DNA from: Sympetrum striolatum
Lineage: Eukaryota; Arthropoda; Insecta; Odonata; Libellulidae
Direction: 5' to 3'
Assembly: GCA_947579665.1 (NCBI GenBank)
Contig: OX388352.1
Coordinates: 38,171,824 to 38,235,823 of the forward strand
Length of the DNA: 64,000 nt
Part shown: positions 8,976-20,803 of the stretch, in pieces
Position numbering within the stretch: the stretch's first letter is position 1
How the letters are laid out: the number at the start of each line of letters is the position of its first letter
The notes under the pieces: model-generated
The model's database searches: none
The model's input: the letters and a program-made list of their open reading frames with translations, nothing else
What the model was told of the DNA's origin: nothing
Program-made: the position numbers and the translations under genes

Positions 8976-11720
8976 TCATTCACAGCCATCAACGGAATTC
9001 TCATGATACAGTTAAGGTTGATAAATTACATTTGCAAAACGTCCGTTACTGAATTAAACACAATCCAGAAAAGTAATTTCAGTGGTCCACCTCATACAGC
9101 GTTGAATTAATTTTTAATATTTAAAATGATAATTATTGAAAAATAGATCGTGTATTAAATATTTTATCGATAAAAATTACAACTATTATTATTATACTTC
9201 ATAATATTTAGTGAGTAAATTAACAATATTAAATCTGAGAATTCAAATATTAAAATATTTGGACCTTAATGAAACAAGAGCTAACGTAAGAATTACCAGT
9301 TTACGACATCTGGGAGGGCAACTTCCGAGGTTCGGCTGCAGTGACATCTCATAACACTACATATAATCGAAAATATAGAAAGAAGCAACCTGTTCTCCTA
9401 GTAAAATTTCTCGAGTCCAAACTTACATTACGTTAACCTCTTCTCTTTTCCGCAATCTTTTCCTCCTAGATTAATCTATCAATCTGACTTCTCAGTTTAT
9501 TTGTTCGATTAAAACCCATTTTCTTCCCACATACTCCAAATATTCTTCTATTTTCCTTTGAGGACTTTATAATGTACCACATATTCCTTGTTCTAGACTT
9601 TAATAAACTTAATAAGATTATGTATGCTAAGGATTGTTAAAACAAAACTGTAAGCGGAACTCTTATGCTTCATAAGCGAACCAGACCAACGAGCAAATAG
9701 GAACAATTTTCCAAAAGAGGGCATAAATTCCAAATCCGAATTGCTCATATAGCTTCTTCTGTGACCATTTCCTTCTGATAGACTACAAACGAGAATATTT
9801 TGACTGTATTTCTTATTTTCATGCACGATTGCGTGCGTGATTTTCTCAAGAGAGAGGTAATTACCTGGACTTCTATAAATTTAGTATTGATTCAACTAAT
9901 GGTGAGAATGTATCTATTACTCGGATTTAATTTTTAGCACAAGGAATCGTTCCAGCGCCGTAAACTTAAAAGTCATCAGGCAGCAAATTACATTGAAAAC
10001 TGAACAGGTATCATGTCTTCCGTTGTTTATGACTTTGGAATTGTCTCACTCTGATGGAAAGAGAATTCAACGATTTTCCTATCTTTAGTCCAATACACTC
10101 ACCCTTTATCCTATCTGAGAGAAAGAATATTTAAAGCTTAAGGTGATATTTTACAATTAATTCTGAGATAGACGACGAATGTCGTCTCGGCGAGTCGATG
10201 AAGGTAAAGCGAGATAATTCAGGAAATTTTCCGCTGATTAAAATTCCATTCCTTAACCCCCCCTTAATCAATCAAACAATTTTCCTTTTTCTGGCTTAGA
10301 CAATTACTTTCAAGCTGTTGAGTAGGCGAGTCAGCCAATAATACCTTTGGTGAAGGTATCGCAGAAAGGCGAAGATATGTGAAATCATAATTCTCATAAT
10401 ACACCGAACAAAACTCGGAACGTTGGAAGTACTGGAACATACTATGAAGCCCGTGGATCATCTCTATAACGAATTCAATTCACGCAGTAAATAGAATATA
10501 TTTGAAGCGTCTTTATGGAGGAGTTATGCGTAACATTTCGCGAATGCTGGAGGACCCGGTTTTCCTTGTAAGCAATGTCGTCATGGGCAATGATTGATTA
10601 TATGTGACGTATGGTTAAATCATGCGCGCAGCGTGGCTGAGCCTTCGGAAAACGATCAATGATTTCTCGCTATGTCTTTTGATCCTACGATACCTCTTGC
10701 CCCTTATTGCATCCTGTGATAAATGAGAATTATATTGACTGGTTATTGATTGAATTAGCGATGACGTTAGAACACAGGGGAGGATATTTGAGTTATAAAT
10801 TTTGGAGGATCAGCAGATGAACGCATTTACTTTAATTAAATCGAGGCACCTAATATTTTCATGAAAATTGAGAAAATTATAAGTCTCAATTAATCATATG
10901 TATCTTTGCATGAATTTTCCAAGGGTGGGAGATGCAGTAGATACTGGCATATTTCAAATAAAAAATAGAAACAAAAATAATTATTACAGTAATCGAAGTA
11001 GGTCATCGTTAGTAGGTTAAATGTTTTGGAATTTTTTCGTCTAAGAAAACAGTAAACTAGCTCTTTAAAGGCAAAAAGGGACAACAATTTACAAATTACG
11101 TGCCGATTTTCGGCCGCAGCAGACTTTTTTAACCGAAAAACATGTAAGTGGGACCCTGACTCAGGGATAAGCTGAGGAGAGCATTTCGTGCATGAAAAAA
11201 ATTACTGAAAAATTCTGCTTGCACACTAGACTCTCGCTAATCCGGCCCTCAATAATCCGGTCTCTCAGTCATCTGGCATATTTCCCTGAAATAAAAGAGA
11301 ACCACGGAGTAACGAAACGAGTGCAAGCGTGGAAAAGAAATTAGAAAAGGTGCTTGTGCAGAGGAAAAGGGTTATTTTAGACCAATATACGTTAACTATA
11401 TTTATGCATAAACTGAAAACAGCTTCTCTAATGAAAGTAATAAGTAATATTCCGTTTACATACTTCGTTATAGGTGCAAAGCCTTAGCCTTAAATTTACT
11501 TACCACCTCAAGCCTGTGAATTACCACACGTTCTTATAAGTTCCATATTACCATATACATCCTGCATAATATATTAAAAGTATGTATTTATCTTTACGGC
11601 TACGCACCGAAAACTCGCTCACGACACCATGGTCTTGTACGTACTCTCAGTATTAACCCCTCTGTGCAAGGAATGGCCGAATTAGCGAGACTCTAGTGTA
11701 CACAAATATATAAGGTTTAT
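8976..11720. other. Noncoding DNA, including an old copy of tandem-unit sequence
   Basis: No gene is recognised. The segment at about 9950-10070 resembles 27685-27780 and 47010-47110 (shared CCAGCGCCGTA, GCCATCAGG and ATATCATGTCTTC blocks), so it is an older dispersed copy of sequence that now lies in the 13-kb tandem unit. The remainder is AT-rich with only short frames. Confidence 0.45.
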
Positions 11721-11724
11721 ATAA

Positions 11725-11765
11725 GGTCTTTATTAGGGCAACATTGAGACTGAAAAGTCTCTTCT
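11725..11765 (-). repeat. LINE or SINE 3'-end hairpin, copy 1
   Basis: Read on the minus strand, this is AAGAAGAGACTTTTCAGTCTC followed by CCCTAATAAAGACC. The GAGACTxxxxAGTCTC stem-loop plus an AATAAAG-like end recurs at 20155-20212 and 43530-43606, where it precedes an AAT/ATT microsatellite. I interpret it as the 3' terminus of one retroelement family. Confidence 0.6.
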
Positions 11766-12825
11766 TCTATCTAATATTTCGTCAATGATATTATATACAT
11801 AAACGTTTTTGTTTAGGTGAATAGAAATAGAGAGGAAAACCTTAGAAGGGAGTTGTAAAAAAAACCTGAAAAAACCTGTAGCATTTCTCTCGGAAGAGAG
11901 CGGTACAAAACCGTACTTTACCTAAAAATCGACAAGGACTTTTTTGAATGGAATAAATTTTATACTATAATAAAGGTCATTTTATGAGCTTTAAGCTGAA
12001 CGTAAATGATGCCCTGTAAGTTTAAAACTCTTTGAGGAAAGAGTGTTTTCGTGAGCTTGCGGGCACCGAAACCCAAATTTGTGTGGAAACCTTGTCAACT
12101 CGTTGTTTTGTTACTCTTCGAATTCGGCCTAAGAATATAAATTAAGTGTAAAAAGAGTGAATTAATGTTCTGACAGACATTTAAGATATACATTGTTAAG
12201 CAAACTGTATTTAGTCATGTAAAGGAAATAGAAGGGAAAAAAACTTAAGTAAACCTCACTACGGAATTTATTGCTGTAGTTTTGTATGAATTACATCAGC
12301 ATTAATTCAAGTTAAAATTTCCTTCGTACTTGTTCAAAACTTAACATTCAACAAACTTAAACATCGAGATCGAAAAATGCATTCGGTAATATTTTAAGTA
12401 ATTCCTACTACTGAAAGATATCGACAGGACTTCCTCTTCAAATAATATTATGTTTTGAGTAAATCTAGGTGAAAACCCTTTGTACAATATATTGCAGCAG
12501 AATTCGATTTGCTAAGTGGAAACTTCATAAAAAACAATTCTTTCTTTTACTAGGACTGCAGATTATTGAGATCCACATCGTCAGATTAAACGATGGTCTT
12601 CATACGACAACCGGTGAGTAAAATTTGATTCTTATCTTTTTCCTCATGGAACGGGCATTAACGCTCCAAGATAGACTCGCGATTCGATTACTTATCCCAC
12701 AAGGTTTTTTTTCTGGAACATCTTATAAATGGAAATTTAGTAAATATATAGAAAATACGAATATAGTAATATTACCATTTATGAATGAACTTCACAGAAT
12801 CAGGCGAGGTTTTGCGGTTATCAAT
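11766..12825. other. Old diverged copy of the sequence following ncRNA-family members
   Basis: About 11760-11870 resembles 24290-24390 and 37665-37760 (shared TCGTCAATG, AGGTGAATAG and GAGAGGAAAA blocks). No gene is visible. A short frame at 12625-12831 is not supported. Confidence 0.4.
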
Positions 12826-13005
12826 AATTGAAAGAATCTAAGATGGAATAGTGCTATTACCACACATTTTTATTTTTACACAAAACAGTTGCAAGACCGG
12901 TTTCGACGATTGAAGATGACGATTAATCGTCGAAACCCGTCGTGTAACTGTTTTTTGTATAAATAAAAATTTGTGGTCAAAGTTCAATTCAATCATAGAT
13001 TCTTT
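12826..13005. repeat. Fold-back element, Penelope-like tail, with a hammerhead-like core
   Basis: The two arms (about 12826-12909 and 12924-13005) are inverted complements with mismatches; both contain ACTGTTTT, AATAAAAAT and AAAGAATCTA blocks. The plus strand reads TTGAAGA, T, a 14-nt palindrome GACGATTAATCGTC, then GAAAC and CCGTCGTG. This resembles the CUGANGA-stem-GAAA arrangement of a hammerhead ribozyme, but with U in place of the first C and one extra U. It is probably dead, and resembles the better motif at 29173-29210. Confidence 0.55.
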
Positions 13006-13207
13006 CCAATACTATTCACCATAGGATACGTTTTTTTAATTTTGTTCAGTGCTAAAGACAGATTGTATGCTCTATACAATACTCTGGCCATTCTCGTATT
13101 GATACACATCCCTTAATTATTTTTAGATAATCTCTTGTAATTCAACTTAGCGAGGTGCAACCGTACTGTCTTTCCGTGTAATTGAGAGAATAATATAAGA
13201 AAATATG

Positions 13208-14298
13208 GTTAATTCTAGTGGTGGGCGAATAGTAACTAATCGTTACTTTGATACTCGTTACACTTTCAGATTCGAAGTAACGAGTAATCGTTTTCAGAAA
13301 TACTCGTTACTCGCTTGGTGATCATCAACTGTTAGAGTAACTTCGGATCTCAGATCTGTGGGATTCGAAGGACGAGTATTCCTTCCCCTCAACCCATGAG
13401 TCTCGAAACCGCTGGATTCGACGTCGAGAACTGAAATATTCCTTCGTTCACTGCTATCAGTGTCGTCGTTGTCTCTATTATTGTCAATCAAATCTGTATT
13501 ATTTTACATTGCGTTAACAAATCCAGCATAGGCGAGTGCACGTCAAAAGCAGAAAATTGAAATTGAGGTATCTCTAAATTATATGCTCATAATATTGAGA
13601 CAAGTACTAGTTAATCAATCCTTTGTATTCATCTTTCATCAAAATCTTGAAGAAGCAAATATTTTGTATATATCTGAAATCAAATTTTAAAAATATCGAA
13701 TTTGTATCCTATATGTGAGATATACATGAATTAATTCAGAGAAACGTCTTTACATAAAAGATAAGTGGAATATTTTCCCTTAACCTGAGACTCGCCCTAA
13801 TCGTTTAAACACGACATAATGTACGCGTGAATGAAGAAGCCAATCTGTTCTATTTTGTTCATGCAACGGGCATTAACTCGAACATTTAATGCATTGTCTA
13901 AACAGGCCTTACAGGTATGATTGTACACTCAATCAATTATCGAGTCATTACCTCCGTAACTGCTGGTGTGAAAATTGAATTCACTTCAATAATTATGCAC
14001 TGAAAATAAATAAATAGTTAAACTGAAGAAAAATATCCATTATGTTTACTAGTAATTTCCTACGGTGATCTCAAATGCTATCTTTGGTTAAATAAAGAGT
14101 ACGCATCTACTAATTAAGACATCCGAAATCCCGGTATTGAATAAGTAACGATTAAGAACCGGGGTAACTACTCGTTCACTATCTCTACCATCAAGAAAAT
14201 CCGGATCGCCACACAAGTAACGATTACCTAAGTAACTACTCAGAAGTAACGAGTACCTACTTGAACGGTAAACGGCAGAGTGCATCACTAGTGAATTC
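13208..14298. mobile_element. hAT-like nonautonomous element with 8-bp target duplication
   Basis: The element spans 13216-14290. Its left end is TAGTGGTGGGC and its inverted right end TAGTGATGCAC. It is flanked by GTTAATTC (13208-13215) and GTGAATTC (14291-14298), an 8-bp duplication with one mismatch. Related loci at 17434 and 24538 show the uninterrupted GTTAATTCT target, which confirms the insertion site. Subterminal CGTTACT/AGTAACG motifs are repeated near both ends. No transposase is recognised inside. Confidence 0.75.
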
Positions 14299-14310
14299 TC
14301 CAATTTGGAC

Positions 14311-14442
14311 AAAAAGTTGGTCTAAGTCACCCCTGCACAAGATAGGCACGCTTTTTAGGGCGTACTTCAGTTCGGGTAGACTTGCTTTGGTTACTTAGGG
14401 AATGCTACGTTCACGATGGACGCGAGGGGCTTCGGACCAACC
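14311..14442 (-). ncRNA. Structured ncRNA family, copy at 14.4 kb
   Basis: The transcript would run from about 14442 down to a TTTTT at 14315-14311, about 130 nt. The terminal helix is GTTGGTC (14441-14435) with GACCAAC (14322-14316). Internal conserved parts are ATCGTGA followed by a GTAG strand, CTAC followed by CCGAACTG, and a hairpin of GTACGC with GCGTGC. The GTAG/CTAC pair replaces GCAGG/CCTGC of the 4.4 and 20.8 kb copies, so pairing is kept while sequence changes. The hAT element at 13216-14290 begins 20 bp past the terminator. Confidence 0.6.
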
Positions 14443-14466
14443 AAGAGCTCTACGCGCTAGGTCACG

Positions 14467-14506
14467 TATTTATACTTCTACGATTTGACTCCCAAGCCTA
14501 TGAGGA
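14467..14506 (-). promoter_or_regulatory. PSE-like plus TATA promoter, 14.4-kb copy
   Basis: Minus strand: TATAAATA at 14474-14467 with the related 9-mer TCCTCATAG at 14506-14498, a spacing of 32 bp. The 9-mer is the most diverged of the family, so this copy may be weak or inactive. Confidence 0.5.
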
Positions 14507-14936
14507 CTAAGATTTCTTGCTGAAAGTAAACGAATAGTTTCGCAACTATAATCGCTTTATGTGCATATTTAAACATTAAAATGCATTCGCCTTCAAACCA
14601 TCATGAGCTTTAACAACTAAAGACTTCTCTTATTTTTTTGCACTTACCGCTATACTATTGGACATGCTCTCTCAAAGACTTGCACTCCCGTATGTCCAAA
14701 GCGAGAAAAAATATTCAAGATCTAGTTATGTAAGATATGTTCGATAGGAAGTGGCCGGACAAAATTAATGTTAAGCCTATCCTTTCCATTCTATTATTGC
14801 TTTGCTGTGTTGATTTTTCTTCGAAAACATGGTCACTAATGTAGAAGGATGAGCACAACGAATTATATTATTATTACAAAAATGTTACAAGTGGAGTAAT
14901 CGTCCGGTGGCAACACATATTACATATACGAGTAAA

Positions 14937-15720
14937 ATGTAGCTTGCATTCTTCAAGCATATTGATAACACTAATTTCAAGTCGACATCATATCGAGAGG
15001 GTCCTCAAAAGAAAAAAATTATTGAAAATATTCCTCAAATTCGCTGCAATTTATCCGTCCGGCATCAAACCCGGGTCTTCCTGGTGATATTTACTATGCA
15101 GCATAACAGAAGATCACCATCTCTAACTACGAGTTAAAATTCAAGCAGAAATATTGGCTGCAACTGCCTCAAACAACGTCCCACTTTTCACATATATTCC
15201 TTATGTGAGAAATTGTAATTTGCTCTGGCATCGAACCCAGGAAAAGCATGGTCTTATCAAAATTGTTTTCTTAAACCAATTCTTAATACACATCTTATAG
15301 CAGAGCGAGAACTTCCTATTATTTCGATAAGTGCAACAAAAAATAAAGAAAAACTACCTCAATGTATTTTAAATGGTAGATTTTTGCATCGTCCTAGCAT
15401 CGAACCCAGGACATTTTCTGTAAAAGTCATTAAAGTTTTCGATAGATCATGACCATATCTGTAAGCTCTTTTAGGTTTGATATTCTACCTGTCCGGGAAG
15501 TATTTTTTAAATTCCCGAAAATCAATGCAATACATTTAAATGGAAAAAATCGGGATTTTGGTGCCTTCTGGCATCGAACCCATGACACTGAGGTTAAGGG
15601 TCTCCTTTTTTCTGGGGGTTTTACGTTAGGACCTATACGCTGATAAAATTTCAGGTCAATGACGCTTGTGGTTTAGCCTATGAATTAGTACTCTATCTAT
15701 ATACTTATATCCCTATATGT
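14937..15720. repeat. Solo copy of the 1.1-kb T-arm-ladder repeat
   Basis: It starts with TACGAGTAAAATGTAGCTTG like the units at 59982-64000. It has four monomers centred near 15068, 15233, 15401 and 15576, each with ATCAAACCC or ATCGAACCC. It is shorter than the array units, which have six monomers. It ends near CCTATATGTATGAATGAATC; the inverted form of that sequence stands at 63353-63372. Confidence 0.8.
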
Positions 15721-15834
15721 ATGAATGAATCCGGAGAAGGAATTATATGTAATAGATATGGTACATATTATTGTATTTATCTTATCTGTACATTTTTATA
15801 CAAAAAATTACAAATTCACAAATTTATCAAAAAT

Positions 15835-17160
15835 TTCCCTTCCCTCATCATACAAGTTTATTTTTAGGGAACCAAGTAGGCCTTCGCGGCTTCCGTAGCG
15901 GTCCCGGTGACACAACCCCACCATACATCATCACCCTACTAGGGAGTCCCTTACTCCACCTGTACTTGTTAACGTCAAGCTCACTTGTCTTTAATATTTT
16001 TACCCAATCTTTTTACAAACTACCTATGATGTTTCGGGTGGGTCTCCAAAACTTCTGAAGGCAAATCATTCCAATCTGTAATAGTACGATGCACAAAGGA
16101 GAATTTACGTTTATTTGTATTAATTTCTAGTTTATTAGACGAAACCCTGCTATAAAAGGCAGTTGAATAGTTTTGAAGACCCATGCAATCGTTCTCGTTT
16201 TTTTATATTCCCATATATAATACAATCGTCTGCGAAAAAACTAATTTTTGATTTTATTACCGTTAGTAAGTAATTAATAAATATTAAGAATATTAAGTGC
16301 CCCAGTATGCTAGATTAAGTTACGCCTGATGTTACTGTGATTTTATCGGATAACTTATTTCCAAGTTTTATACTCTGGTAGTAGTATTGTTAAAAGTGCA
16401 TCGACAGCTTAGGTCATATCGCACATTGGCTCCCACCGGGAATTTTTATGCTCTGTTTCCTACCTTCAATAAGAGAAACTCTCCATCTTATTACTCTTGG
16501 ATCTAAGTTCATTGTGCTCACTTTCTGTTATTAAATTTCATGGTCTAAACGTCAAACGCTTCTGCTAAATCTATTAAAACTCCATCGACCTGTTCACCCA
16601 TTTCGTGAGCATTAACTAAGTCGAGTTGTAATCCAAACATCTTCAATTCGCACGAAAAATATGTTGAAAATCAAAAAATTCTCTTTTACTCTACGTTACT
16701 GTATCATTGTTTTGAACTGACTGTTTGTAAGTACCAGAATTTTTTTGTTGTATGCGAACGATCGGTTAAGGTTTCGCCCTCCATGTTTTCTATTTTATCT
16801 ATCTTGTTTTCAACTCTTTTTAATCGCTTCACGTGCTTGTAAAAACAATATTTACCATTTTTCTTTTCCAATTCCCTAAGAATTTTCTGTTATCTTTCTA
16901 CTTCTTACGATTCAACGACGTGGTTACTTCTACGTATTTAATTTGGAATTGAGATCCTTTTTTCCCTATCCTATATTATGCTATATTAAGGATTTACGCT
17001 ATAGTAACCGAATCTCAGCATTATAATTTTCCGGATCGGTACATTTCTTTAATGTTTTGGTTAATCGAAATTTCTTTAATATTTTAGTTAATTTTTAATT
17101 AATCCGAAAGAAAAATAAGGTCCTTATTATGGCCAGAGTAAAATTTCTTCCATTATTCAT
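15835..17160 (-). pseudogene. Deleted non-LTR retrotransposon (LINE), minus strand
   Basis: Read on the minus strand from 17.15 kb down. A segment matching the pre-RT region of the LINE at 23.2-24.3 kb is followed by a piece near 16660-16530 related to the LDLVNAHKMGE...VVIDLAKAF block. At about 16241-16222 there is FFADDC, the RT catalytic motif, joined almost directly to a C-terminal block KFSFVHRTITDWNDLPSEV at about 16110-16055. That tail is typical of CR1/L2/Jockey-group ORF2 proteins. Much of the RT is missing and stops are present. Confidence 0.75.
16380..16443 (-). mobile_element. tRNA-derived SINE, truncated copy
   Basis: Minus strand: GGTGGGAGCCAATGTGCGAT, then CTTAGC and a tail ending ACTACTAC. 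This is the 3' part of the SINE seen complete at 53616-53746 and 57875-58002. The tRNA-like head is missing. It sits inside the decayed LINE. Confidence 0.75.
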
Positions 17161-17452
17161 AAACCTGTCGTCAATGGCATTTATAAAAAACGTAAATTAT
17201 GTGTAGGCGAATAGATTTAGATGGGAAAAATTTGGAAGGAATGGATGTAAATAAGCACCAATGGTAATATCATAGGAATTATGATCCATGAAACGAAAAA
17301 ACTCAAAAAATATTATGTATTGGAAAGCTGAGTATAATAGAATGAGTCCCTTCGAACTTATATTAACGAGTTACGACTGCGCTATCTATCCTAAAGAAAA
17401 CTATAAAGAGAATTGAGAAAATGAGAATATATCGTTAATTCTCTAATTTGAC

Positions 17453-17535
17453 AAAAAGTTGGTCAAAGTCGCCTCTACACAGGTTTGGCACCCTCATTTT
17501 TAGGGCGTACATACATCAGTTGGGATGGACTTGAA
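17453..17535 (-). ncRNA. Structured ncRNA family, 3' fragment
   Basis: Minus strand: it retains GACCAAC plus TTTTT (17464-17453) and a recognisable GTACGCCCTAAAAATG segment. The 5' half, second helix and promoter are gone. It is a dead remnant, useful as an outgroup for the family. Confidence 0.6.
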
Positions 17536-20150
17536 ATGTTTAATCATTAAAATGCATTCTGCTTCAAACCATGAAGTCCTCTCTCATTTTCGGGTACCCA
17601 CAACTCCATGACATTTGAATCCTCACTGCTTGAAGCATTAGAACAAAGTTCTGACCACAATACTATTCCACGCTCCTAATCGAAGGCTCGCACTAGCGTA
17701 CGTCCTAAGCAAAGAAAGGATAGTCCAGCTCTGGTGACACGAAGTTAAATTAGCTCGAAACGACGGAGTCGGAAAATACATCCTCAGCTATTCCTTTCCA
17801 TTCGATTTTTATATTCATAGATATGTTGATTTTTCCCCAAAAACATGGTCGCTAACGTAGATGGCCGAACTCAACGAAATATATCTCAAAGAAAAATATG
17901 TTCCTTCTTAAAGCGAGTTTAAACAATAAAGCCACTTCTTCCATCCAGCCTGCCGTCATTGATATTAATAAAAAGGCAATGTAAGTACTGGGAAGTAGAT
18001 TGAGAGGAAAAGTTTTGAAGGAGTGAATGTAAAAAAAACCTTAAGTACTAACATATGAAGAAATATTCACCACAGGAAAAACTCTTAAAGACGGGGTGTG
18101 AATAAACTGTGCAAATCTTAAGATAGTAAATTATGCAATGGAAAGCTGAGTACCGGGTGTCCCAAAATGTAGTAAAAATCGGAAGCACAGAGGTAGAACT
18201 TCTCTTGGGCTACCCTTATCTCTGTACTTTGGGTGTCCACTTTATATTCATTTCGAGCTACATATTTTTTTCGTATTTAAAAAAAGCATGACTTTCTGGA
18301 CATTTTTCATCATGGAAACGTAAATAATTAAGATACAGGGTTCACTTTTTTCTCTAAAATAACTAAGTACTCGCTTTAATCTACAGTTAAACATTTATTG
18401 TCACAGCTGCTTCCATTGAGTCAGAATTAAGCTTCTAATTTCAAAACATCGACATCATGAATTTGTTTAAAATTTTAGAGGCCAATTTAAAAAGTCACAA
18501 AGAAAGTGTTTTGGCAACCGCATTAAAAACTTGTCACATTTATTAGCTGTTTAATATGAAACTTTTATTGAGCTATCTTTAAAAAAACATAGTTAAATTT
18601 AGATTTAAAACAGAATAAATCGAAAAATCTCAGTTTTAATAGACGAGTCTATACCTCATTGTAACTCTAATAGGGATATTTATGTGTTTTTTATACAAAC
18701 TGTATAACGTTTTTCGAGTTGATATCGGTTAGCCACTCTCCGGTGGTAATAAAAAAAATATCACGTCTTCCTCGTTAATATATCGCCCTCTTTAGGAATC
18801 TAGGAATCTGAGCCTGAAGTCCTCTAGTATTTTTTCGGGATAACGCATGAACTCAGATTCAACAATGGGATCGGTCGTCAAAGGGATGAGTATTTACAAC
18901 CTCGAAGTTTCACAGAATTTTCGTATATATAAAAGTAAGATTCCAGCAGTATAAAAAGGCACCTTCATCAGTTTTCTTCGTTTCGGTGTTTGTCTCGATA
19001 GCGTGCGACCATTCCTTCTAATTTAATTTTGCAAAAGAAATAAACCTTGTGTGCGAAAAAAATGAGTTTTACGTGTATTCTTTATGGATCTATCTGCTCG
19101 ATCTGGGTTCAAACACCGTAAAATTTTCGAATAAAAAGGCCAAAGTGATTCCTTCCAGGTCACAGAGGAGACGTAAACAAAGTTTGAAGCAAACCGGAAA
19201 AACGGTGTGTCTTCCAATTTAAGACAAACACACATAATTCGATTTTATGCATATAAATAGAAATTTTCTCGAAATTGAAACATATAATGAATAAACATGT
19301 TTAAACTCATAATGAATAAGCACTAAAACCAACATAAATAGGCGTATAAATGAATGTTCTGCCATGTGAATTATTTTTAATTCTTATCGATAATGTACTT
19401 TTAGCTTCCCAAACTGAATCGATTCGACTGATGAGGCACTATAGAGATCAGATAAAATTTCGTGTGCTTCTTTAATGCCATTTACTTAACATTCAGTAAC
19501 ACGACTTTTACTGTTTGAACGTAAATGTAATATCTCATTATTGAAGCCAAACAAAATTAAGGAACTCATATCTTAATTTTTTGTAGAAAATTGTAGATTA
19601 ATTTATAATTATTTATCATAAAAATAAGCCGATTAATACATGAATTTCTTAACATATATACTATTTTTTTCGAATAAATGCCCTTTTTTATATATGTATA
19701 CACAAAGTCAATTACAAAGTCCATCAGGTACATCAGACAAAATTGAACAAAAAATCCACTTAATCCATCATTCTCTAATTATTATGAGTGGGAACATCCT
19801 CACTAGTCAATGACTAACTATTAAAATGTAAGCTTTCTTGTTGCATAAAATGATGCGTTATTCAAGCTTAATGCTAACCAGACGTACAAATTAAACATTT
19901 GCTACCCTGCCATACGCCACTGGAAGCTCGCGGGGTACGTATATCTGCTAAGATCTTGGCATGCACCAAAAACTTATCGCGGCTCAAAGTTACCCTGAAA
20001 ATACATATATGTGGATGTCTTTCGAACAGTCGCGATTTCTTTCTCATTTACAGCAAACTTCCCTCGATTTTTTCCTTTAATAAGAGAAAGTAAGGGAGAA
20101 GTGCACATTACAATACATCTGAACTAATGTCATGATCCTATTTAACATGA
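17536..20150. other. Repeat-derived DNA without recognised genes
   Basis: About 17890-18160 is another diverged copy of the sequence at 24290-24440. A CCGGGTGTCCCAAAATG start near 18156 looks like a transposon end, but no partner was found. The 18.2-20.1 kb stretch is AT-rich with only short frames. Confidence 0.4.
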
Positions 20151-20154
20151 TGGA

Positions 20155-20212
20155 AGAGGAGACTTTTTAGTCTCAATCTCGCCTAATAAAGATCCCTAAT
20201 AATAATAATAAT
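20155..20212 (+). repeat. Retroelement 3'-end hairpin with AAT tail, copy 2
   Basis: GAGACTTTTTAGTCTC forms a 6-bp stem with a 4-nt loop. It is followed by AATCTCGCCTAATAAAG and a short AAT microsatellite. Same family as 11725-11765 and 43530-43606. Confidence 0.65.
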
Positions 20213-20737
20213 ATCTTCTTTTTGGAGATCAAACGTAGCTAGTGCATTCGTGCACGCTATGCGTTTAGAGGATGAACAATGCACTGGAAATTCAGCAACA
20301 ATTTGCACAAATGTCCTAGAGCCACTTCGAAAATACTTATCTTTCCAATATCTACCCCATTAGTGCACATCGATTCTTTTTATATATAAAAATAATAATG
20401 ATGCTGCATATTAGGAGTCCTTTGAAAGAGGAATAATATACTGCATCAATCGATACACCTGCATAAGAAAAATTAATTAGAAATAGGTATAATTGACATC
20501 TTTCTGTAAATGCATATTGATACTTCTAAAAATGGTATGAAACTTAGAGATTTAATCGAAATCTCAGGCTGTTGGATAATAATGCTGTTCAATATGAAAG
20601 ATGGATAGGCTGACCCTTTTTTAGGTGAAATTAGATGGTTATGATGGTTAGAAGCAAGACTAAAGAATTAGCCATATGTAAAAGTTATGTCACCTCAACC
20701 TCGACTGTTCGAGCGAATTTAAAGACACAAAATTAAG

Positions 20738-20778
20738 TCATCGTGAACTACATATTCTGGATGTGCCGAGTATATATA
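20738..20778 (+). promoter_or_regulatory. PSE-like plus TATA promoter, 20.8-kb copy
   Basis: TCATCGTGA at 20738-20746 is identical to the 9-mer of the 4.4-kb copy, and again lies exactly 33 bp before the TATA box (TATATATA, 20771-20778). Other flanking sequence differs, so this is conservation against a diverged background. Confidence 0.6.
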
Positions 20779-20803
20779 ACGTATCGATTAGATCTCCTCC
20801 CAT

